Part shown: in pieces, positions 1 to 7,970 of the stretch
Layout: each line of letters starts with the position of its first letter
Numbering within the stretch: position 1 is the first letter of the stretch
Notes under the pieces: model-generated
What the model was told of the DNA's origin: nothing
Seen by the model: the letters and a program-made list of their open reading frames with translations, nothing else
Database searches by the model: none
Origin: Crossiella sp. CA-258035
Lineage (GTDB): Bacteria > Actinomycetota > Actinomycetes > Mycobacteriales > Pseudonocardiaceae
Reading direction: 5' to 3'
Length of the DNA: 64,000 nucleotides
Assembly (NCBI RefSeq): GCF_030064675.1
Contig: NZ_CP116413.1
Coordinates: 7,221,501 to 7,285,500 of the forward strand
Position numbers and translations under genes: made by a program

Positions 1-723
1 GTCGCCGGGGTCACCGTCACCGTGCCGCCGGGCAGCTGGCTGGCCGTCATCGGCCCCAACGGCGCGGGCAAGTCCACCCTGCTCAAGGCCGTCGCCAACG
101 CCGTCCCGCACACCGGGACCATCACCGTGGACGGCACCCCGGTCGCCGCACTGACCAACCGCGCCCGCGCCCGCCGCATCGGCTACGCCCCGCAGACCCC
201 CACCCTGCCCGAGGGCCTCACCGTCACCGACTACGCCCTGCTCGGCCGCACCCCGCACCTGGGTTTCCTGGCCCGCGAAGGCCCGGCCGACCTGGACCTG
301 GTGGCCGACATCCTGGCCCGCCTCGACCTCTCCGACCTGGCCGACCGTCCACTCCCGACCCTCTCCGGCGGCGAGCGGCAACGCGCCGTGCTGGCCAGGG
401 TGCTCGCCCAGCAGGCCGGGCTGCTGCTGCTGGACGAGCCGACCACCGGGCTGGACATCGGGCACGCGCAGTCGCTGCTGGACCTGGTGGACCGGCTGCG
501 GCTGGCCGACGGCACCACGGTGGTGAGCACGCTGCACGACCTGACCCTGGCCGGTCAGTACGCCGACCAGCTGCTGATGCTGGACGGCGGGCGGGTGGTG
601 GCGGTGGGGCCGCCGGCGGAAGTGCTGACGGCGGAACGGGTTTCGCGGCACTACGCGGCGCGGGCGGAGGTGCTGACCGCGCCGGACGGGACACGCGTGG
701 TGACGCCGGTGCGGTCGGGGTGA
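1..723 (+). CDS. ABC transporter ATP-binding protein, iron-siderophore/cobalamin type (5' end outside window)
   Basis: This is the nucleotide-binding subunit of an importer of the FecE/BtuD class, which would drive uptake of an iron chelate, haem or cobalamin. Sequence signs: Walker A GPNGAGKST, signature LSGGERQRA, Walker B LLLLDEPTTGLD and an H-switch STLHD. The reading frame is open to base 1 and the bases before the first in-window GTG (22) translate to family-like sequence, so the true start lies upstream and the N-terminal ~15-25 residues are missing. The permease and binding protein are presumably upstream as well. The substrate cannot be told from the ATPase alone. The gene ends 2 nt from a convergent membrane-protein gene. 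Confidence 0.9.
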   Translation, partial: VAGVTVTVPPGSWLAVIGPNGAGKSTLLKAVANAVPHTGTITVDGTPVAALTNRARARRIGYAPQTPTLPEGLTVTDYALLGRTPHLGFLAREGPADLDLVADILARLDLSDLADRPLPTLSGGERQRAVLARVLAQQAGLLLLDEPTTGLDIGHAQSLLDLVDRLRLADGTTVVSTLHDLTLAGQYADQLLMLDGGRVVAVGPPAEVLTAERVSRHYAARAEVLTAPDGTRVVTPVRSG

Positions 724-724
724 G

Positions 725-1237
725 TCAGAGGTTGGGGCGGGGGTAGAGCCGCCGCCCGACGAAGAACGCCACGCTCTGCAACACGACCGGCAGGTAGGCG
801 ACCACCACGAACAGCCAGTCCCAGCCGTCCATTCGGCCACCTCGCCTGAGTTCGGTCTGCAGGAGGCCGAGCAGGAAGAAGGTCAGGAAGAACGCGAACA
901 GGAACATCATCCCCCAGATCAACCCCAGCAGCTGACGGCTCCGCCGCACCAGGAGCAGTTCGATCTGCTCACCCCGCAGGTGCCGCCACGGGTTCAGCAC
1001 CAGAAACCCAGTCATGGCCAGGAACACGTCCATCGTGAGCGCGAAGATGTAGACGAACGGGACCAGCACGTCATACCTGGTCGCCAACTGCCCACCGAGC
1101 AGGACCACCAGCACCGCCAGCACCGCCGCCGCGGAACCGGTGAGCATCGCGAACCAGCCACCAGCGGTGCGGAGCCGCCGCGCCTGCTCGGCGGGGATCG
1201 GCACCCACACCGGCGGCCGACCGATGTAGACGGCCAC
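725..1237 (-). CDS. Four-helix membrane protein of unknown function, ESX-like operon
   Basis: A 170-residue protein that I do not recognise. Four hydrophobic stretches (about residues 28-50, 60-80, 105-128 and 143-162) with short polar loops predict four membrane spans. The N-terminal segment is cytoplasm-like and ends with basic residues before the first span. The GTG start overlaps the last base of the stop codon of the upstream WXG-type membrane gene, so it is the last gene of a four-gene minus-strand operon (3013 down to 725). That context suggests a membrane partner of the WXG100-like proteins. This is inference; no motif gives a function. Confidence 0.75.
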   Translation of the reverse strand: MAVYIGRPPVWVPIPAEQARRLRTAGGWFAMLTGSAAAVLAVLVVLLGGQLATRYDVLVPFVYIFALTMDVFLAMTGFLVLNPWRHLRGEQIELLLVRRSRQLLGLIWGMMFLFAFFLTFFLLGLLQTELRRGGRMDGWDWLFVVVAYLPVVLQSVAFFVGRRLYPRPNL

Positions 1238-1998
1238 TAGCGCGGCTTCCAGTCCGAACCGTCACCGTCCAGCACGCTGGCATCGCCCATCTGCTCAATC
1301 CGGCCCTGCGACCAGGTTTCGCCGACCATCCGCAGCTTCTCCTGGAGAGCGGACTGCTCCGCCTTGCAGGTGTTCACGTGGGCCAGTAGGCCGGTGATGA
1401 GACTGCCGATCAGTCCCGCGACCGACGGCAGCACGGCGACGAGGATCAGCAGTGCCAACGGGATACCGGCCACCGAGACGGTCAGGGCCACCGCGGAGGC
1501 GATGCCGATGAGGGCCACGATCAACGCGACGGTGATGCCCACCCAGAAGCTCTCGATGGAGTTGCCCAGGTTGACCAGCGAGCCACGCATCTGGGTCGCC
1601 AGGTCCTTCAGCCCGGTCAGCCCGCTGACCTGGGTCGGGATGGTCAGTCGATAGGCCTCAGCGGCCCTGCCTTCCCACTCCAGGGTGGTGTCCATCTTGC
1701 CCGGGTCGATCGCGCCCGCCACGTCGTTCAGCTTGCCCGCGATGTCCTTCGACCACTGCTCAGCGGCCTCTCTCACCCGGTCGGCATCGCCCCGGTCACC
1801 GAGCAGGTCCTCGAGCTGCTTTCCCAGTTCCAGGCTGTTCCGGGTCACTGCCTCCACCAGGAGGTCGATGCGCGGGATGACCCAGCGCAGCGGCTCCGGC
1901 ACCGAGTTGACCGCCTGGTTCACCTGGTCGAAGAACTTCCGCATGCGTTCGTCAACCTCGCGCAGGCGCTCATTGGCCCGCTGCACGGCTTCGCTCAC
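1237..1998 (-). CDS. WXG100-like protein with two membrane segments
   Basis: A 253-residue protein with an amphipathic helical N-terminal half and a WEGRAAEAY segment near residue 110, which resembles the W-x-G turn of WXG100 proteins. Two adjacent hydrophobic segments follow (about residues 150-205), then a charged helical tail. Longer WXG-type proteins with membrane spans accompany type VII (ESX) secretion genes in actinomycetes. The start is a GTG at 1998 preceded by AGGGGAAG. It lies 8 nt after the stop of the EspC-like gene and overlaps the next gene by one base. It could be a secretion partner or an immunity-type protein; the sequence does not decide. Confidence 0.7.
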   Translation of the reverse strand: MSEAVQRANERLREVDERMRKFFDQVNQAVNSVPEPLRWVIPRIDLLVEAVTRNSLELGKQLEDLLGDRGDADRVREAAEQWSKDIAGKLNDVAGAIDPGKMDTTLEWEGRAAEAYRLTIPTQVSGLTGLKDLATQMRGSLVNLGNSIESFWVGITVALIVALIGIASAVALTVSVAGIPLALLILVAVLPSVAGLIGSLITGLLAHVNTCKAEQSALQEKLRMVGETWSQGRIEQMGDASVLDGDGSDWKPR

Positions 1999-2006
1999 AG
2001 CTTCCC

Positions 2007-2318
2007 CTACTTCGTGGTGTTCTTCAGCGTGTGCAGGCTGGCTTCTTCCTCGCGCTCATAGGTGTCCGCGGCCTGCCACAGGGTCTGGCTGATGAGCCGG
2101 AAGGTCTCCATCGCCTTGCCGATCATGTCGTCCATGGTCGTGCGCGCCTGGAGGTAGGTCTGGTCCAGTCCGGCCTTGACCGCCCACTTGGACAGTTCCG
2201 GCGGGCCGAGGTGCAGGCCGTCCAGTGCCCGGCGCGGCTGCTCCAGGGCGTCCGCCGCCTCGTCCCAGCGGACGGCGTCGGCGCGCAGGGCCTCGTAGGC
2301 CGCGGAAAGGTCGGTCAT
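2007..2318 (-). CDS. EspC/WXG100-like type VII secretion substrate
   Basis: A 103-residue, mostly helical acidic protein, the size of EspC/WXG100 family members. Near the C-terminus it carries TYEREEE, which fits the YxxxD/E export signal of ESX substrates. A tryptophan lies in the middle region (SKWAVKAGL) rather than in a clean WXG, so it fits the EspC/CFP-10-like side of the family better than ESAT-6. The ATG start overlaps the stop of the upstream YbaB-like gene by 4 nt (ATGA), which indicates translational coupling. It probably pairs with the membrane-bound WXG-like protein encoded next. The family call rests on length, helicity and the tail motif. Confidence 0.7.
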   Translation of the reverse strand: MTDLSAAYEALRADAVRWDEAADALEQPRRALDGLHLGPPELSKWAVKAGLDQTYLQARTTMDDMIGKAMETFRLISQTLWQAADTYEREEEASLHTLKNTTK

Positions 2319-3013
2319 GACAGCCCCAATCGGCGCAACAGCAGGTTCGGGTCACTCACCAGCCCGGTCAGTTCGGTGATCGCCGGGCTGGTCGGCCACC
2401 GGGTCAGCTCCGGGTCGGGGGTGCTCCGGCGGCGCAGTTCCCGCAGCACCTCGGTCAGCTCGCCCTCGATCTCGGGGTTGCGCGCCGAGTCAGCCCAATA
2501 CGGGTCCACCGTCAACGTGCTGACCTGCCCGTTCATCGCGCTGCCGCGCACGTGCCCGCCCGCGCTCCCAACCTCGATCGGTTGGTTCAGCACCGCGTCC
2601 AGGCGATCGGTCAGCGTCGCCAGTTCGGCGCCCACTGCGTCCATCAACCGGAACGCCGCCTCGGTGGTGAGCGGCGTGGTTTCCGGCTGTGCGGTCGGCG
2701 TCGGCCAGGGTGGGACATCGGCCTGCTCGGTCTGCTCGACCTGCCTGGCCAGTGCCTGCATCACCGCGTTGTTCGCCGCGGTCAGCACGCTGCCCTGCAA
2801 CGCCCGCGGATCCACCGAGCGGCGCCAGTCCGCGGCCAGCCGGACCGACAGCACCTCGCCCATCGGCCCGACCGACACCGTCACCACCCGGTCGGCGTCC
2901 TGTCCGGTGATCCCGTCCGGCTCTGCCGCGCTCGGCTCCGGCGTGACCGGGCGCTTGGGCGCCGGTTCCCAGTCGTCGGCGTCCTCGAAGCCCCAGCGTT
3001 CAACGTCACTCAT
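2315..3013 (-). CDS. YbaB/EbfC-like protein, first gene of the ESX-like operon
   Basis: A 232-residue protein. The central part (about residues 45-100) has the YbaB/EbfC pattern: alternating beta residues with GPMGEVLSVRL, then a helix rich in alanine (LQGSVLTAANNAVMQALARQ). YbaB-like domains bind DNA non-specifically, and in actinomycetes they are often found beside WXG100 genes, where their role is not established. I place the start at the ATG at 3013 (MSDVERWGF) because GAGGGGGGA lies about 7 nt upstream; an ATG two codons earlier is too close to it. The N-terminal region is acidic and proline-rich. It overlaps the EspC-like gene by 4 nt. Confidence 0.65.
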   Translation of the reverse strand: MSDVERWGFEDADDWEPAPKRPVTPEPSAAEPDGITGQDADRVVTVSVGPMGEVLSVRLAADWRRSVDPRALQGSVLTAANNAVMQALARQVEQTEQADVPPWPTPTAQPETTPLTTEAAFRLMDAVGAELATLTDRLDAVLNQPIEVGSAGGHVRGSAMNGQVSTLTVDPYWADSARNPEIEGELTEVLRELRRRSTPDPELTRWPTSPAITELTGLVSDPNLLLRRLGLS

Positions 3014-3065
3014 CCGCATTCCCCCCTCTGGAATGAAATCAGCAACCAGGAAACTACACACCGAA

Positions 3066-3095
3066 GGCCGGGTCCACCGCGTGGTGAACCCGGCC
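3066..3095 (-). terminator. Hairpin terminator after dctA
   Basis: A stem GGCCGGGT-C-CACC pairs with GGTG-AACCCGGCC around a short loop and lies 18 nt beyond the dctA stop. There is no long U run, as is common in high-GC actinomycetes. It separates dctA from the ESX-like operon on the same strand. Confidence 0.7.
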
Positions 3096-3113
3096 CTCGG
3101 CCCCAGGGCGACG

Positions 3114-4505
3114 CTAGGAAGTCGTCTCCGCCTTCGCCTTCTGCTCGGCGGCCTTCTTCTCGGCGGCCTCGCCGTTCTCCACCTTCATCAGCTCGTCCAT
3201 GTCCACCAGCGACGGGTCGTTGAGCACCCGGTCCAGCTGTTCCCGGTCCAGCGAGTTCTGCCACTTCGCGATGACCAGGGTGCCCACGCCGTTGCCGATC
3301 AGGTTGGTCAGGGCTCTGGCCTCGGACATGAAGCGGTCGATGCCGGCGATCAGCGCGATGCCGATGCTGGCCTCGGGGATGACGTTCTGGAAGGCCACCA
3401 GGGAGGCGGCCAGGGTGACCAGGCCGGCTCCGGTGACGCCCGCGGCGCCCTTGCTGGAGAGCAGCATGAACAGCAGCAGGCCGATCTGGGTCCACAGTGG
3501 CAGGTGGGCGCCGGTGGCCTGGGCGATGAACAGCGCGCCCATGGTCAGGTAGATGCAGGTGCCGTCCAGGTTGAACGAGTAGCCGGTGGGGATGGTCAGG
3601 CCGACCACCGACTTCTGCGCGCCCGCGGCCTCCAGCTTCACCAGCATCCGCGGCAGCACCGCCTCGCTGGAGGAGGTGCCGAGCACGATCAGCAGCTCGT
3701 CCTTGATGAAGCGGATGAACTTGAAGATGTTGAACCCGGCCAGCTTCGCCACCCCGCCGAGCACCAGGATGACGAACAGCACGCAGGTCAGGTAGAAGGC
3801 GATCATCAGGAACGCCAGCGAGGACAACACCTTCGCGCCGTTGGTGCCGATCGTGTAGGCCATGCCGCCGAAGGCGCCGATCGGCGCCGCGTACATGACG
3901 ATCTTGATGACCCCGAACATGATCTTGGCGATGGTGTCCAGCGCCTGCAACGGCTTGGCGCCGCGCTCGCCCATCATGCCGATGGCGACCGCGACCAGCA
4001 CCGCCAGCACCAGCACCTGGATCAGCTGCCCGCTGGTGAACGCGCCGACGAAGGACTCCGGGACCAGGTGCAGGATGAACGCGGTGAAGCCCTCGGCGCC
4101 GGCGGCCTTCTTCTGCGCGTCCGCGCCTGCCTTGAGGTCCGCGGCGCTGGGCTGCATGTCCAGGCCGACGCCCGGCTGCAGGATGTTCACCACGATCATG
4201 CCGATGACCAGGGCGATCAGCGTCATCACGATGAAGTACAGGATGGTGCGCAGGGCGAGCCCGCCGGCCTTGGCGAGGTTGCCCAGCCCCGCGATGCCGA
4301 CGACGATGGTGCAGAAGATCGTGGGCGCGATGACCATCTTCACCAGGTTGATGAACAGGTCCGCGAGCCACTTCAGCCCGGCTGCCTGAACAGGGAACAG
4401 GATCCCGACCAGGATTCCTGCCGCGATCGAGACCAGCACCCAGAAGTACAGGTGCCGGTAGATCGGCTTACGCGTTCGCCCCCCAGCAGCGGTCGTTGCC
4501 AACAT
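3114..4505 (-). CDS. dctA: Dicarboxylate/amino acid:cation symporter (DctA/GltP family)
   Basis: A 463-residue secondary carrier that imports C4-dicarboxylates, or possibly glutamate/aspartate, with protons or sodium across the cytoplasmic membrane. Family signs: the serine-rich reentrant loop SSSEAVLPRM, the GYSFNLDGTCIYLT segment and about eight hydrophobic helices; the length is normal. The C-terminal tail is rich in Lys, Glu and Ala. The start is the ATG at 4505, with AGGAGG five bases upstream; more upstream in-frame starts lack a ribosome site. It is divergent from the TAXI lipoprotein gene. Substrate choice between DctA and GltP is not certain, but the nearby TAXI receptor and two-component system suggest an organic-acid locus. 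Confidence 0.88.
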   Translation of the reverse strand: MLATTAAGGRTRKPIYRHLYFWVLVSIAAGILVGILFPVQAAGLKWLADLFINLVKMVIAPTIFCTIVVGIAGLGNLAKAGGLALRTILYFIVMTLIALVIGMIVVNILQPGVGLDMQPSAADLKAGADAQKKAAGAEGFTAFILHLVPESFVGAFTSGQLIQVLVLAVLVAVAIGMMGERGAKPLQALDTIAKIMFGVIKIVMYAAPIGAFGGMAYTIGTNGAKVLSSLAFLMIAFYLTCVLFVILVLGGVAKLAGFNIFKFIRFIKDELLIVLGTSSSEAVLPRMLVKLEAAGAQKSVVGLTIPTGYSFNLDGTCIYLTMGALFIAQATGAHLPLWTQIGLLLFMLLSSKGAAGVTGAGLVTLAASLVAFQNVIPEASIGIALIAGIDRFMSEARALTNLIGNGVGTLVIAKWQNSLDREQLDRVLNDPSLVDMDELMKVENGEAAEKKAAEQKAKAETTS

Positions 4506-4680
4506 GTCCTCCTCGACAGTGATCCGTGGTCCGGGCGAATGCTCGTGACCGGAGAAGTTCACCGGCAAGCGACCCGGGCGAAACTTGAGACTGTCCTGAC
4601 AAAAGCGCCGGCATGGTGACAGGGCCGTTACCGGAACAGGGCCTCGATGTTGTTCCGGTGTGCGTGTCATCCGGACGGAC

Positions 4681-4686
4681 TAGCCT
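4681..4686 (+). promoter_or_regulatory. -10 element TAGCCT for a leaderless TAXI gene
   Basis: TAGCCT matches the actinobacterial -10 pattern TANNNT and ends exactly 6 nt before the ATG at 4693, so transcription should begin at or next to the start codon. No ribosome-binding site is visible. The same spacing recurs in front of several other genes in this window. Confidence 0.5.
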
Positions 4687-4692
4687 GGCACC

Positions 4693-5646
4693 ATGCCGCC
4701 GACCGCGCTGACTCGACGCGCGCTGTTGCTGGGCGGGGCTGGCACCGCGGTGACCGCCGCCCTGGGCAGCTGCACGACGGGGCAGCTGCCCGTCCTGCCC
4801 GAGCTGGTGCTGGCCACCGGGCCGCCCGGCGCGGTGTACCGGGAGATCGGCGGGGCGCTGGCCGAGGAGCTGCGCAAGCACCTGCGGGGCACCGCGGTGC
4901 GCACCCGGCCGACCGGGGCCTCGGTGGAGAACCTGATGCTGCTCGGCTCGGGCCAGGCCCAGCTCGGGTTCGTCTCCCTGGACGCGATGCTGGCCAGGCA
5001 GAACAGCCCGGTGGAGGGCGTGAGCGCGATCGGGCGGCTCTACGACAGCTTCCTGCACCTGGTGGTGCTGGACAGCTCGCCGATCAAGACCACCAGGGAC
5101 CTGGCCGGGCGGCGGATCGCGGTGGGCGCGGCCGGGTCCGGCACCGAGTACACGGTGGAGAAGCTGCGCCGGATCGCCGGGCTGAGCTTCAACGAGGTGC
5201 GGCTGTCCCAGGCCGAGGCGGCCAAGCAGCTGGAGGAGGGCGGGATCGACGCTTTCTTCACCCTCACCGGCATCCCCACCCCGGCGATCAGCGACCTGCT
5301 GCGGCGGCAGGTGCCGATCCGCATGGTCGAGCTCGCCGAGCAGGCGCAGGCGCTGGCCAGCGGCGACTCCTCGGCCTACATGCCGGCCACCATCCCGAAG
5401 CCGACCTACGGCTACCTGCTGCCCTACCGCACGGTGTCGGTGCCCAACCTGCTCATCGTCAGGGACGACCTGCCGGTCGAGGTGGTCAAGATCGTGACGA
5501 ACACGGTGTTCGCCGAGTCGGACGCGATCGCGGTCAACCACCCGGAGGCGCGGCGGATCAACCGCAGCACCGGGATCGCCACCGGGCCGGTGCCGCTGCA
5601 CCCGGGGGCGGCGGCCTGGTTCCGGGAGTACAAGCGGCTGGTGTGA
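4693..5646 (+). CDS. TAXI-family TRAP-type solute-binding lipoprotein
   Basis: A 317-residue extracytoplasmic receptor of the TAXI family, which binds organic acids such as dicarboxylates or glutamate. The N-terminus has twin arginines (TRRALLLGG) and a lipobox LGSC, so Cys29 or so should be lipidated after export. The mature part opens with the typical ATGPPGAVYREIGGALAEEL segment and continues with GAAGSGTEYTVEKL. No TRAP membrane subunit is encoded nearby; instead it lies 9 nt from a convergent histidine kinase gene and next to dctA. It may act as a sensor accessory for the kinase or feed a remote permease; that is inference. Confidence 0.85.
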   Translation: MPPTALTRRALLLGGAGTAVTAALGSCTTGQLPVLPELVLATGPPGAVYREIGGALAEELRKHLRGTAVRTRPTGASVENLMLLGSGQAQLGFVSLDAMLARQNSPVEGVSAIGRLYDSFLHLVVLDSSPIKTTRDLAGRRIAVGAAGSGTEYTVEKLRRIAGLSFNEVRLSQAEAAKQLEEGGIDAFFTLTGIPTPAISDLLRRQVPIRMVELAEQAQALASGDSSAYMPATIPKPTYGYLLPYRTVSVPNLLIVRDDLPVEVVKIVTNTVFAESDAIAVNHPEARRINRSTGIATGPVPLHPGAAAWFREYKRLV

Positions 5647-5655
5647 GGTCCGGGC

Positions 5656-7161
5656 TCAGACGCCGGCGGGCGGGTCCTTGGCCTCGGGCTGTTCGGCCAC
5701 GGGTGGGCGGGACAGGTGCTTGCGTTCCTCGTCGGGGCGGCCGTCGGCCTCGTCGGTGGGGTCGAACAGCTGCTCGGCGGGCGCGACCGGCAGCCGGATC
5801 GCCACGTCCAGTCCGTGCGGGTGCGCCTGGTGCAGCCGGAACTCGCCGCCGGCCGAGGTGACCAGCTCGCTGCAGATGGCCAGGCCGAGGCCGGTGCCGG
5901 AGATGTTCTGGTGCTTGGGCGAGCGCCAGAACCGGTGCAGCGCCACCGAGAGCTCCGCCTCGTCCAGGCCGACGCCGTCGTCGATGACGTGCAGCTCGAC
6001 GTGCCCGTCCTCGACGCTGTCCTCCGGCTCCTCGTGCCGGGCCCACACCCGCACCCTGGTGCCGCCGGAGAGCCGGATCGCGTTGCCCACCAGCTCGTCC
6101 AGCACGCTGCCCAGGCCGCCGGGCGGTTCCAGCACGCGCAGGCCCTCGGGGATGTCCAGGCGCAGCCGGATCGCGGCCCGCTGCGCGTTGGCCTGCCAGG
6201 CCGGTTCGTGCGCGGCGACCAGCTCGTCCAGCTCGACCGGTTCGGCGGCCGCGGCGCTGTCCAGCCGGGTGGCGGCCAGCAGCGCGTCCAGCACCCGGCC
6301 CATCTCCTCGGCCTCCTCCACGGCCAGCTGGTGGGCCTGCCGCGCCGGTTCGTCCGGCAGGTGCGGCGCCAGGTTCTCCACCGCGAGGCGGAGACTGGCC
6401 AGCGGGTTGCGCAGCTGGTGGGAGGCGTCGGCGACGAAGTCGCGCTGACGGCGCAGCGCGCGGCCGACCACGTCCACCATGGTGTTGAAGGAGCTGGCCA
6501 GGGTGCGCAGCTCGGGTGGCCCGTGCACGTCGGCGCGGGCGTCCAGGCGGCCGCTGGCCACCCGGGAGGTGACCTCGTCCAGGCGGCGGATCGGGCGCAG
6601 GATCCAGCGGGAGACCGGCCAGGCGGCCCCGATCAGCGCGAGCAGCGGGACCAGGCCGTTGAGCGCGAGCAGCAGCCAGGAGTTGAGCACCTGGGCGCGC
6701 AGGCCGTCCGAGGGCGAGATGGTGACCACGGCGGCCACCACCTGGCTGTCCCGGCCCACCGGTTCGACCACGACCAGCGGGTTGGTCTCCCACGGCCACA
6801 CCACGCGCGGCGGGTTGGGCCGGTACCCGGCGAAGGCCACGGCCAGGCCCTCGCGCACGCCGGGGGTGTTCAGGTCGGCCGAGGCGTCCGAGGGCAGGAT
6901 GATGTTGCCGCCCGGGTCGACCAGCACGGCGGGGATGTCGTAGAGCCGGTGGTAGCGGGTCAGCTCCTCGGCCAGCGGGGTGGTGCGGTCCAGCGCGAGG
7001 GCGTTCTCGGCCAGCGCGGCGAACCGGCTGGCGTCGCTGAGCCGGTCCAGGTAGACGGACTGGGTCTCGCCCTGGCCGACCGCGGCGGCCAGCGGCACGC
7101 CGAAGGCGGCCGCCATCGCCACCAGCAGCGGCACCAGCACCGCGAGCAGCCTGCGGAGCAC
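5656..7161 (-). CDS. Two-component sensor histidine kinase
   Basis: A 501-residue membrane kinase. Order: first membrane span (residues 5-27), extracytoplasmic sensor (~30-160), second span (~175-200), HAMP region (~205-255), dimerisation/phosphoacceptor segment with DASHQLRNPLASL (the His is the phosphorylation site), and a C-terminal ATPase domain with N-box GNAIRLSG, G1 DDGVGLDEAE and G2 GTGLGLAI. It phosphorylates the response regulator encoded 10 nt upstream. The charged C-terminal tail is disordered. The GTG start at 7161 lies just after the regulator stop, so the order is regulator then kinase, like TctD-TctE. The convergent TAXI gene suggests a tricarboxylate or dicarboxylate signal. 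Confidence 0.9.
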   Translation of the reverse strand: MLRRLLAVLVPLLVAMAAAFGVPLAAAVGQGETQSVYLDRLSDASRFAALAENALALDRTTPLAEELTRYHRLYDIPAVLVDPGGNIILPSDASADLNTPGVREGLAVAFAGYRPNPPRVVWPWETNPLVVVEPVGRDSQVVAAVVTISPSDGLRAQVLNSWLLLALNGLVPLLALIGAAWPVSRWILRPIRRLDEVTSRVASGRLDARADVHGPPELRTLASSFNTMVDVVGRALRRQRDFVADASHQLRNPLASLRLAVENLAPHLPDEPARQAHQLAVEEAEEMGRVLDALLAATRLDSAAAAEPVELDELVAAHEPAWQANAQRAAIRLRLDIPEGLRVLEPPGGLGSVLDELVGNAIRLSGGTRVRVWARHEEPEDSVEDGHVELHVIDDGVGLDEAELSVALHRFWRSPKHQNISGTGLGLAICSELVTSAGGEFRLHQAHPHGLDVAIRLPVAPAEQLFDPTDEADGRPDEERKHLSRPPVAEQPEAKDPPAGV

Positions 7162-7171
7162 CCCGGCCGCC

Positions 7172-7834
7172 CTACCGGGCCATCCGGTAGCCCACGCCGC
7201 GCACGGTCTCGATGCGCACGAACGGGCCGAGCTTGCCGCGCAGGGTGGCGATGTGGGTGTCCAGGCTGCGCGAGCGGGCCTCCCAGCTGGCGTGCCACAC
7301 CTGGTCCAGGATGCGGTCCCGGCTGACCACGCTGCCCGGGCGCGCGGCGAGCAGGGCGAGCACGTCGAACTCCTTGCGGGTCAGCGTGATCTGCTCGCCG
7401 GAGACGGTGGCGGTGCGCGAGCCGAGGTCGAGCCGGAGCGGGCCGACCTCCATCACCTCGTGCTCCTCGCTGTCCGCGCGGGCGGCCCGGGTGCGGCGCA
7501 GCACGGCCTCGATCCGGGCCAGCAACTCAGCGGTGCCGAAGGGCTTGACCACGTAGTCGTCGGCGCCGCTGCGCAGGCCGAGCACGCGTTCCCGCTCCTC
7601 GCTGCGCGCGGTGACCGCGATGACCGCGGTGCCCTCGCGTTGCCGGAGCTTGCGCAGCACGTCCAGCCCGTCGGCGTCGGGCAGTCCGAGGTCGAGCAGC
7701 ACCACGTCGGCCGGGGCGGCCTGGAGCGCCGCGGCCGCGGTGGCGGCGCGGAGGACTTCGTAGCCGGCGTGCTGCAACGCGGTCACCAACCCGCGCGCCA
7801 CCCGGTCGTCGTCCTCCACTACGAGGATGCGCAT
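7172..7834 (-). CDS. OmpR-family response regulator
   Basis: A 220-residue DNA-binding regulator. The receiver domain (1-~115) has the acidic pocket VVEDDD, the phosphoacceptor Asp48 in VVLLDLGLPD, the conserved Thr in VIAVTAR and Lys in VVKPFG. The C-terminal winged helix (~130-220) shows LTRKEFDVLALL, DQVWHA and RGVGYRMA. The start is the ATG at 7834; TAGTAT, a possible -10, lies 8 nt upstream, so the message may have almost no leader. It is paired with the kinase gene directly downstream. Likely targets are the neighbouring dctA and TAXI genes, by position only. Confidence 0.92.
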   Translation of the reverse strand: MRILVVEDDDRVARGLVTALQHAGYEVLRAATAAAALQAAPADVVLLDLGLPDADGLDVLRKLRQREGTAVIAVTARSEERERVLGLRSGADDYVVKPFGTAELLARIEAVLRRTRAARADSEEHEVMEVGPLRLDLGSRTATVSGEQITLTRKEFDVLALLAARPGSVVSRDRILDQVWHASWEARSRSLDTHIATLRGKLGPFVRIETVRGVGYRMAR

Positions 7835-7970
7835 GAGGGTCGATACTAGGGCGCGGCGGGCGGGACTGATGGCCACTGGGCCGCCGAGATCGACTTCCGC
7901 ATGGCAGAATTCGAGGCGCCGGCAGTGCACCAGGCCACCGGAGTTGGTTTCAACACGCCTGGAGGCGGCC

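Noticed and set aside
2031-4619. Long plus-strand open frame (over 800 codons)
   Set aside because: It is antisense to the ESX-like genes and dctA, has arginine/glutamine/histidine-rich shadow composition and no domain.
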